Source: a bacterium
GTDB taxonomy: Bacteria; UBP15; UBA6099
Reading direction: 5' to 3'
NCBI GenBank assembly: GCA_029573925.1
Contig: JAKQBV010000124.1
Coordinates: 1-22,777, forward strand
DNA: 22,777 bases
Shown: positions 17,056 through 22,777 of the stretch, piece after piece
How the letters are laid out: each line of letters starts with the position of its first letter
Numbering within the stretch: position 1 is the first letter of the stretch
The notes under the pieces: model-generated
What the model saw: the letters and a program-made list of their open reading frames with translations, nothing else
The model's database searches: none
What the model was told of the DNA's origin: nothing
Program-made: the position numbers and the translations under genes

Positions 17056-17170
17056 TATTGAGAGATTAGTTTTGATATAAATATACAACAAAAAATATGA
17101 CAAATCTTTTAAGCTGTGTTACGGAGAATCAACCAGACAAGGCTTCTATTCCTGCTTGCGCCGCTGCTCG

Positions 17171-18469
17171 TCAACCGACTTTGCTTCCCACGCTTTGTAG
17201 CGTCATTCCCACCAAGTCCAGCGCCGACTGCCCGCTCAGGTTTGCTATCCGGGTGGCGTCTATTCCCGTCTGGTTCAATATCTGGCTCTTCGTGTAGTCC
17301 ACAATCTGTCTGGCCATGTCGGTGTCTTCAATTCGCGACCTGCTGGCCTCAACGTTTATCACTTCGGCCATGTTGTCGTTGATGATATGCTCGATTCGGT
17401 TAATCATCGTTCCCGTGTCGGCGCGCCTGTTATTAAGGCTGTTCAGAGCGTTGTCCAGAGAATTGATCGATGCCTGCGCCAGCGCGGTTGAAGAGAATGA
17501 CGCCGAAACGCCGAGCGCGAACGAGGACACTTCGAACATCCCCAGCCTCACCACCTGCGTGTTCTCGTCGTTGTCCGCCCCTATCTGCCCTCTGTCCTTT
17601 TCTTCCGGGTCAACCGCAGGCTCGTTGAAGAAAAGCCCGAATTTTTTCGGCACAGGCTGCTCGTTGTCTATGATGATTGTCCACTGCCCCGGAGCCGGGT
17701 CGGTAATAATGAAACTCTCCTCGTCCCATCCTCCGGAACCGGCATATCCGTTATAACCGGAGTATTGCACTGAAGTAGCGCTTGATATCACTGGCGCTGA
17801 CACCGTCCCCGGCCCCCCGCCTCCCAGATATGCGTCAACTGCGGGAGGCCCGAATGTGTCATACAGATATCCGAACGCTTCTGTCCCGTCTGGCGAAAGC
17901 AGGTTGAAATCAGGAAACGCCGCCGACCCATCGTACCACGCTCCGTATATCGTCACCACGCCGCCGACCGCCATCGAAGCCAAGTCAACAGATATGTACA
18001 CCTGACCGGGATGCACGAGAGCGCCGAACCCGCCCGGAACCTCGCTGAAACTCGGCCCGAACACTCTCACTCCATTAAATTTTACCGTCGCGTTTATCTT
18101 GTTTATCTGATTTACCAGCGACCCTGCTTCGGCCTGCATTTTCTGTCTGTCATCCGCCGTGAGCGTCGCCTCGTTCGCCGCGCGCACCGCCAGTTCGCGT
18201 ATCCTGTTTATGCAGTCGTTTATCTCGGCCATCGCCGAGTCCCTCAACTGCAAAAAACTTATACAGTCCTGCGCGTTCTGGTTGGCCGTCGTCAGCCCTC
18301 CCGTCCGCGCCTTCATCGATGTCAATATCGCAAGTCCGCTCGGATCGTCCGCCCCCCGGTTCACCTGCAACCCGGAAGACAGCTTTTCGGCCCCTCCGTT
18401 CAACTTGAGTCCTGTCGCCCTCAGTTGATTGTTGCCTATCATAGAACTGATGTTCGTGTTTACACGCAT
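17171..18469 (-). CDS. fliC: Flagellin with an atypical beta-sandwich-like central domain
   Basis: This 432-residue flagellar filament subunit is exported by the flagellar type III apparatus. The N-terminal D0/D1 helices (about residues 1-140) begin MRVNTNISSM and contain EKLSSGLQVNRGADDPSGL and IRELAVRAANE. The C-terminal helices (about 325-420) contain DTGTMINRIEHII and SRIEDTDMARQIVDYTKSQI. The usual C-terminal end is extended by about a dozen residues. The middle part (about 145-290) replaces common D2/D3 domains with a strand-rich segment containing LLSPDGTEAFG and ITDPAPGQWTIIIDN, which resembles PPC/P-domain-like beta sandwiches. The ATG at 18469 is preceded by AGGAGG (18477-18482) 7 bases upstream. 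The giant surface protein and cheW follow on the same strand. Confidence 0.95.
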   Translation of the reverse strand: MRVNTNISSMIGNNQLRATGLKLNGGAEKLSSGLQVNRGADDPSGLAILTSMKARTGGLTTANQNAQDCISFLQLRDSAMAEINDCINRIRELAVRAANEATLTADDRQKMQAEAGSLVNQINKINATVKFNGVRVFGPSFSEVPGGFGALVHPGQVYISVDLASMAVGGVVTIYGAWYDGSAAFPDFNLLSPDGTEAFGYLYDTFGPPAVDAYLGGGGPGTVSAPVISSATSVQYSGYNGYAGSGGWDEESFIITDPAPGQWTIIIDNEQPVPKKFGLFFNEPAVDPEEKDRGQIGADNDENTQVVRLGMFEVSSFALGVSASFSSTALAQASINSLDNALNSLNNRRADTGTMINRIEHIINDNMAEVINVEASRSRIEDTDMARQIVDYTKSQILNQTGIDATRIANLSGQSALDLVGMTLQSVGSKVG

Positions 18470-18476
18470 CTCATTT

Positions 18477-18511
18477 CCTCCTGACCCGTAGCTCCGGCAT
18501 CCTTGCCGGAG
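18477..18511 (-). promoter_or_regulatory. Flagellin leader hairpin plus SD: candidate CsrA-binding region
   Basis: In the mRNA, CUCCGGCA and UGCCGGAG (18492-18511) form a perfect 8-bp hairpin with the loop AGGA. Read through, CAAGGAUG matches the core of the CsrA consensus (CARGGAUG), with GGA in the loop as CsrA prefers. Nine bases downstream is the SD AGGAGG (18477-18482), a second GGA site. One upstream hairpin site plus one site on the SD is the layout of the CsrA-repressed hag leader of Bacillus subtilis. No csrA or fliW gene lies in the window. Confidence 0.55.
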
Positions 18512-18700
18512 AATCTTATCTGTGGGCAATCGCGTTTTTTTCCGACGAGCGCAACATCAATCCCTCTCAGGCTCGCGCAACGCCCAATCGCCGCGCATGC
18601 CCGCGATCAGAAACGCTTATTGCCCGACTATGCCCGCGTTCTGCGCCAATGCGCGATTCCCGCGAACACGTTTTTACCCTTTTTCCTTCCCTGTCATCTT
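18512..18700 (-). other. Long untranslated leader of flagellin
   Basis: Between the candidate sigma28 promoter and the hairpin there is no open reading frame I would support on either strand. The segment is GC-rich and has short repeats (the nonamer ATGCCCGCG occurs twice within 18596-18640 on the plus strand). I see no recognisable RNA family. The remaining bases up to 18822 are the divergent spacer towards the deacetylase gene. Confidence 0.3.
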
Positions 18701-18728
18701 TAATCGACATAAAAGCCACTTGACTTAA
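18701..18728 (-). promoter_or_regulatory. Candidate sigma28 (FliA/SigD) promoter of flagellin
   Basis: On the minus strand, GTCGATTA (18701-18708) matches the sigma28 -10 consensus GCCGATAA at 6 of 8 positions. TTAAGTCA (18721-18728) lies 12 bases upstream and resembles the TAAAGTTT -35 element. Transcription would start near 18694 and give a leader of about 225 bases. Flagellin genes are the classic sigma28 targets, which supports the call. Confidence 0.45.
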
Positions 18729-18822
18729 CACAACCTCCAAAATATTTGCTCTTTTGCTCTATTATTTCCTCCGGCCGTTGCTCGTTCGCATTCAGACCCG
18801 GTCTCTCGCGCCCGCCACGCGT

Positions 18823-18850
18823 TTGACTCCGCCCCCCCTTCTTATATATC
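18823..18850 (+). promoter_or_regulatory. Candidate promoter of the PIG-L deacetylase gene
   Basis: TTGACT at 18823-18828 (5 of 6 matches to the -35 consensus) is followed after 16 bases by TATATC at 18845-18850 (4 of 6). Transcription would begin near 18857, about 54 bases before the ATG. Confidence 0.4.
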
Positions 18851-18910
18851 CTTATTGTCGCGGGCGTCCGCGCTCCGCCTCACTTCTATTTCTGCGAGGT
18901 CTTTATCCCC

Positions 18911-19630
18911 ATGAAAAACCAACGCGTTCTCGTCGTCGCGGCCCATCCCGACGACGCCGATTTCTACTGCGGCGGCGCTGTCGCCTTCTGGATTTCCAAA
19001 GGAGCGACGGTCGATTATGTAATCTGCACGGACGGCGCCATCGGCGCGGACTCCACAGACGTCGTCCCCGCCGAGCTTGCCGCCCTCAGAAAAAAGGAAC
19101 AGTCCGACGCCAACGCCGCCCTCGGAGTCCGTCAAACCGTCTGGCTCGACTATCCAGACTTCTCCCTCCCAGCCGGCGAACAACTCCGCAAAGACATCAC
19201 ACGCGAAATCCGTCGCTTCAAACCTCATATCCTCGCCACTTTCGACCCGTGGCTCCGCTACGAACTTCATCCCGACCACACCGTCGCAGGTCGCGAAACT
19301 ATCTACGCACGCCTCGCCGCAAGACTCCCTCTCCGCTACCCCGACCTAAATGACGAAGGCCTCCTATCTTGGCCTGTTGACCGCCTTTTCCTATTTAAAA
19401 CGGATAATCCCAACACTTGGATCGACACCGAGGACTTCATCGAAACTAAATTCAATACTCTCAAATGCCATGCCTCCCAATTCAAAGAACTAGCTTCTGA
19501 CGACACTGTCGGTCTATCCCTTCTTAAGCAACTATCAAAACGTCATCCCGACACAGGCCGCATCGCCGAGCCTTTCAGAACTATCCCGCTGGAAGGTATA
19601 GAAGGTCTTATGAATTACATATCTCTCTAA
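18911..19630 (+). CDS. PIG-L/LmbE-family zinc-dependent deacetylase
   Basis: This 239-residue cytoplasmic protein belongs to the PIG-L family, which removes acetyl groups from N-acetylglucosamine-type substrates (GlcNAc-inositol, bacillithiol and mycothiol precursors, chitobiose, antibiotics). The zinc and catalytic motif AHPDD is at residues 11-15 and the second motif HPDH at 120-123, giving the His-Asp-His zinc set plus the general-base Asp. Length is typical. The specific substrate cannot be read. The start has GAGG about 11 bases upstream and begins directly with the KNQRVLVVAAHPDD strand. It is transcribed away from flagellin, with an exported hydrolase 25 bases downstream. Confidence 0.9.
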   Translation: MKNQRVLVVAAHPDDADFYCGGAVAFWISKGATVDYVICTDGAIGADSTDVVPAELAALRKKEQSDANAALGVRQTVWLDYPDFSLPAGEQLRKDITREIRRFKPHILATFDPWLRYELHPDHTVAGRETIYARLAARLPLRYPDLNDEGLLSWPVDRLFLFKTDNPNTWIDTEDFIETKFNTLKCHASQFKELASDDTVGLSLLKQLSKRHPDTGRIAEPFRTIPLEGIEGLMNYISL

Positions 19631-19655
19631 TTTCTCATTTGAAAGCAGGCGCAAT

Positions 19656-21947
19656 ATGAAATTTCATTCGTCACGTTTTCATTTCTTCTTTCTTTTATTA
19701 GCTTTTTTCTCGATTCCCTCCAGTTGCGCGCTTTGCAATATTTCTATTCAAGATTTTTACGCTTATGATTCCTCTGCTCCTTTAAATCCGAAATTGTCCG
19801 TTCTAGAAGAATCCCTCGACTATTCTCTTTACCGTGTCGAATACGATAGCGTTTGGGGTCGCCGCGTTCCGTCTCTTTATATGAATCCGAAAAAATGTGG
19901 CCATCCTAATCCGGCAATAGTATTCGGACACGGCTTTACGGGAAAGAAAGAGGACATGCGCAAATATCTATCCCTGCTTTCCGAAAAATGCTACTGCGCC
20001 ATCTCAATTGATATGTGGTATCATGGTGAACGCAATATCGCAAATAAGAAAATGTATAGCAAGCATCTCTACCAGATGCGAGAAGGCCTCGCCGGTTCGG
20101 TTGTCGATCTTCGACGCGCCGTGGACTTTCTTGAGACAAGAAGCGACGAGGTTGACCACTCGCGTATTTCCTATCTCGGAGGCAGCATGGGGGGCATACT
20201 GGGCGCTCTATTGGCCGGGGTGGAATCTCGCATTAAATGCCCTGTTCTTGTCGTTGGAGGGGCAGATTGGTCATATCTGGTCAAAAACAGCATCGTCGTT
20301 CAGGTCGACCTCTCAAATGACGGCATGTCCAGAAGTCTCGCCGATTCGGCCAGACGCATCCTCGCTCCTGTCGATCCCATCAATACTGTCCAACTCATAT
20401 CTCCACGCCCCCTCCTCATGATTAACGCCAAACACGACATACTGGTTAACCCTGCTTCCAACAAAAAAATGTTCCTCCGCGCTAAATCGCCCCGCAGAAT
20501 CGTCTGGTTTGCATCCGGTCACGGCGTGCCTGAAGATGAAACCATGGAAATCGTCATCAATTGGTACGATAAGTATCTACGCAATGACCACATGCCGGAT
20601 TTCGATTCCATCAATGAAGGATGGAAAACCGAAGCAGTCAATATCGACATGTCCGCACAACTGCCCCCCGTGTCTGACTCTTTTCCTCTTTCCGAGTATC
20701 TTGCATACGACCGCGACCTCCCGCTTATCAGTCTAAGAGACCCGATACCCTCATCCACCCCCTTCATGTCCAAATTCGCTATATCGTTTCAAGGGGTGCG
20801 GGATCGCATGGTTTCCGGCGTTCTTAACATCCCCTCGCAAGGTTTCGCGCCTTACCCTGTTGCTGTCTTCATACATGATATCGGCGACAGTCCTTCAAAT
20901 CTCGATATGCTCGTGGACACACTAGCCCGCATTGGCTACGCTTCCGTATCCATAGACTCATACCAGTTCACGGATAAGGCTTCTGACCCTATTGCTGCCA
21001 TGTCAAACGGCCCTTTTAATGCTAGAAATCTTTATGTACAAACAATTCAGGACAATCTAAGGCTTATAGATTTTCTTGAAAAGTTAAACACCATCACCAC
21101 AAGCGATTTGACCTTTATCGGAGAGGGTTCTGGAGCCTCTATCGCTCTTGCTGCATCGTTTTTAGACGCCAGAATTCATAAGGTGGTCTCAATAGACGCG
21201 CCGGAGGACTTGTTAAAGTATCAGGTTTTTAAGTTAAACAATAGGAGCTTTCTTCCAATGTCTTGGTCGAACGAAAGCTATTCCCGCAATGCTTTTGCGC
21301 CTGTTGACCCTTTAAACCTCATTAATAGCGCCTCAAGCGCTTCTATTCTGTTTATCAGAAAGGATAAATTGAATGAAAACGAATTCCTGAGCGCCTTGTC
21401 CATATTCAAAAACGTCCCCGGCGCTTCTTATGTTCCGAACACGTCATCAGATACTACTTCAAGTGAATCTGACATCGGAAGCGCGCTTGCCGCAATCGCT
21501 TCGTTTATTACTAATACTCACATTAAAGAGCCAACTGATTCTATTTCTTATTTGCATAATATTGCCTTTGTGTCCATCAATACCGCTAGCGAACCTCATA
21601 TATCATCTGTTCACGGATCCGCCCCCAATACCTGCTCTGTTTCCAATATTAACGCCAATTTGTCCGACTCCCCCATCTCATCCCTAATGATCATCAACGC
21701 GAGAATCGATTGCGCGACCGATTCTGCCAAAACCGTGATCGCTGCCGTGTCCGGCATGAACAAACGTGTTTCTTATATCCAGCTTTATGATAATGGACAA
21801 AATGGCGATAATGTTGCAGGCGACAATATATTTACCGGCTCATTTAAAATTCCTTCTTCAGGGTATGAGTCTTTTGATATAAGGGTCGGCGGCGTTACAA
21901 ATAGCTGGTATCCAATGGTTGAGAAAATCATATCAAGCGCCCATTGA
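19656..21947 (+). CDS. Exported tandem alpha/beta hydrolase with a nucleophile-less second domain
   Basis: This 763-residue protein starts with a hydrophobic export signal (residues about 8-24). The PSSC at its end hints at, but does not match well, a lipobox. The first alpha/beta hydrolase domain (about 45-310) has a full triad: S177 in GGSMGG, D261 in AKHDI and H289 in SGHGV. A second domain with the same fold pattern (about 375-620) reads GEGSGAS at the nucleophile elbow. Alignment with the first domain puts G491 where the Ser should be, and no convincing His follows, so it is probably inactive. The C terminus (about 650-763) carries LYDNGQNGDNVAGDNIFTG, a motif type found in extracellular beta-sandwich choice-of-anchor domains. 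The substrate is unknown, and esterase or peptidase activity are both possible. Base composition is more A+T rich than upstream genes. Confidence 0.82.
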   Translation: MKFHSSRFHFFFLLLAFFSIPSSCALCNISIQDFYAYDSSAPLNPKLSVLEESLDYSLYRVEYDSVWGRRVPSLYMNPKKCGHPNPAIVFGHGFTGKKEDMRKYLSLLSEKCYCAISIDMWYHGERNIANKKMYSKHLYQMREGLAGSVVDLRRAVDFLETRSDEVDHSRISYLGGSMGGILGALLAGVESRIKCPVLVVGGADWSYLVKNSIVVQVDLSNDGMSRSLADSARRILAPVDPINTVQLISPRPLLMINAKHDILVNPASNKKMFLRAKSPRRIVWFASGHGVPEDETMEIVINWYDKYLRNDHMPDFDSINEGWKTEAVNIDMSAQLPPVSDSFPLSEYLAYDRDLPLISLRDPIPSSTPFMSKFAISFQGVRDRMVSGVLNIPSQGFAPYPVAVFIHDIGDSPSNLDMLVDTLARIGYASVSIDSYQFTDKASDPIAAMSNGPFNARNLYVQTIQDNLRLIDFLEKLNTITTSDLTFIGEGSGASIALAASFLDARIHKVVSIDAPEDLLKYQVFKLNNRSFLPMSWSNESYSRNAFAPVDPLNLINSASSASILFIRKDKLNENEFLSALSIFKNVPGASYVPNTSSDTTSSESDIGSALAAIASFITNTHIKEPTDSISYLHNIAFVSINTASEPHISSVHGSAPNTCSVSNINANLSDSPISSLMIINARIDCATDSAKTVIAAVSGMNKRVSYIQLYDNGQNGDNVAGDNIFTGSFKIPSSGYESFDIRVGGVTNSWYPMVEKIISSAH

Positions 21948-21957
21948 GTTTCATTTT

Positions 21958-22446
21958 ATGGTTATTGAACTTAAAGATATAGCTGATTCAGACATCCCCA
22001 TAATCAACAGATGGCTGGCTCTTGAGCATGTAATGCGACGCTGGGGCAATGTTACGTTTGAAGACTTGCCTGCGCAAGGTCTTGGCAATGCGGTCATCGT
22101 TTGCGACGGTCTGCCCGTCGGCTATATCCAGTGGCAACATCCTAGTAGAAGCAAACTGGACACTGCGGGCTTGTACGACATCCCAACCAATATTGTCGAC
22201 ATTGATATATTCATTGGCGAAATCTCTATGCTCAGACATGGAATAGGGCATTGCGCTGTCCGATGTCTCATCGAACGGATAAATCATCAATTCAACGCGC
22301 CTGTCGTTTTTATGGCTTGTGCTGCGATAGACAACTTAGCGTTTATTGGAATGTTCGAAAAGGCCGGATTCAAACAAGACCGTGTATTTGACGATGCTCC
22401 TGACGGCGGGCTTCATGTTATTTTGCTTTATCGGTCAAAAATCTAA
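21958..22446 (+). CDS. GNAT acetyltransferase, AAC(6')-like
   Basis: This 162-residue GNAT-fold enzyme would transfer an acetyl group from acetyl-CoA to an amine. The order of segments (RWGNVTFED, GLPVGYIQWQH, VDIDIFIGE, then the acetyl-CoA loop RHGIGHCAVRCL, then NLAFIGMFEKAGFKQDR and a final VILLYRSK) resembles the aminoglycoside 6'-N-acetyltransferase/acetyltransf_8 subgroup. Whether it acts on aminoglycosides or on a cell metabolite cannot be told. The acetyl-CoA loop differs from the canonical Q/R-x-x-G-x-G/A by His before the first Gly (R-H-G-I-G). The ATG at 21958 lies 10 bases after the hydrolase stop. An in-frame TTG at 21919 would overlap that gene and adds residues outside the fold. 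Confidence 0.8.
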   Translation: MVIELKDIADSDIPIINRWLALEHVMRRWGNVTFEDLPAQGLGNAVIVCDGLPVGYIQWQHPSRSKLDTAGLYDIPTNIVDIDIFIGEISMLRHGIGHCAVRCLIERINHQFNAPVVFMACAAIDNLAFIGMFEKAGFKQDRVFDDAPDGGLHVILLYRSKI

Positions 22447-22777
22447 ATCTATCACTAAAACAGCATACAATAATACAATTGTAATAATATTTATATCGCC
22501 CTAAAACATATTTTTTATTCCCTTTTGTAACGATAATTACATTGTTGAGCAACATGTGGACAGTTATGTTAAATCGTAGATTAAATTGTCCAGATTATAT
22601 ATCTATAAATTTCTCATTTTTTCTAGCAAGTCTTTTACATGACTTTCGGCGATGACGGAAATGCTTGGTAAAAAAGCCGCGTAAAACCTCGTGTTTTTGC
22701 CGGCCAAGAAGTAAGACCCCCCATTTTACACAAATATCGCGCAAAACATCCTGAAAATAACTGAAATAATTTTGCAT
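22447..22777. other. A+T-rich right end without a convincing gene
   Basis: This stretch is strongly A+T rich. It holds a short palindrome (TGTTGAGCAACA, about 22542-22553) and an imperfect inverted pair GGACAGTT (22558-22565) and AATTGTCC (about 22585-22592). On the minus strand a frame runs from the window edge (22777) to a stop at 22595 and encodes about 60 basic residues, perhaps the tail of a gene cut by the edge. I do not recognise it. Confidence 0.3.

Noticed and set aside
15971..17080. 369-codon plus-strand frame opposite the giant protein
   Set aside because: Its sequence is low-complexity Arg/His-rich, it lies opposite the propeller and signal peptide region, and it runs over the giant gene's promoter.
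22558..22592. Inverted pair GGACAGTT/AATTGTCC as insertion-sequence ends
   Set aside because: The repeats are short and imperfect, only about 20 bases apart, with no transposase between them.

Overview
The window carries eleven confident protein genes from a moderately GC-rich, flagellated bacterium. Surface display through secreted proteins, TTG starts backed by good Shine-Dalgarno (SD) sequences, and CHASE2-type sensory cyclases all point to a bacterium, probably didermic. I cannot name the phylum from sequence alone. No rRNA, tRNA, CRISPR array or intact insertion sequence was seen.

Region 1 (about 1-8907, + strand) is a probable operon. It starts from a predicted sigma70-type promoter whose -10 box is overlapped by a perfect palindrome, followed by a GC-rich leader that may fold. 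It encodes two paralogous membrane CHASE2/class III nucleotide cyclases, an alkaline-phosphatase-superfamily phosphodiesterase and a MoeB/ThiF-type adenylyltransferase. The last two genes overlap by 4 bp. The main result of this reading is that the two cyclases have decayed in opposite ways. The first has lost both metal-binding aspartates but keeps the asparagine/arginine pair. The second keeps both aspartates but has lost the asparagine/arginine pair. Together they could form exactly one complete active site, the same division of labour as the C1/C2 halves of mammalian transmembrane adenylyl cyclase.

Region 2 (about 9032-10177, + strand) is a single AI-2E/PerM-type membrane protein gene with its own candidate promoter.

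Region 3 (10343-18728, - strand) is a motility and surface block: flagellin, then a giant 1993-residue secreted protein (N-terminal NHL/YncE-like propeller repeats, 14 fibronectin type III domains, C-terminal dockerin), then cheW. Flagellin has a candidate sigma28 promoter and a leader hairpin that displays AGGA in its loop just upstream of a strong SD. This is the arrangement of a CsrA-controlled flagellin mRNA. The giant gene has a strong extended -10 promoter of its own.

Region 4 (18823-22446, + strand) holds a PIG-L/LmbE deacetylase, a secreted tandem alpha/beta hydrolase whose second domain has lost its nucleophile, and a GNAT acetyltransferase of the AAC(6')-like type. From about 19.4 kb onward the DNA becomes visibly richer in A+T, and the last 330 bases hold no convincing gene, which suggests a composition boundary or recent acquisition.
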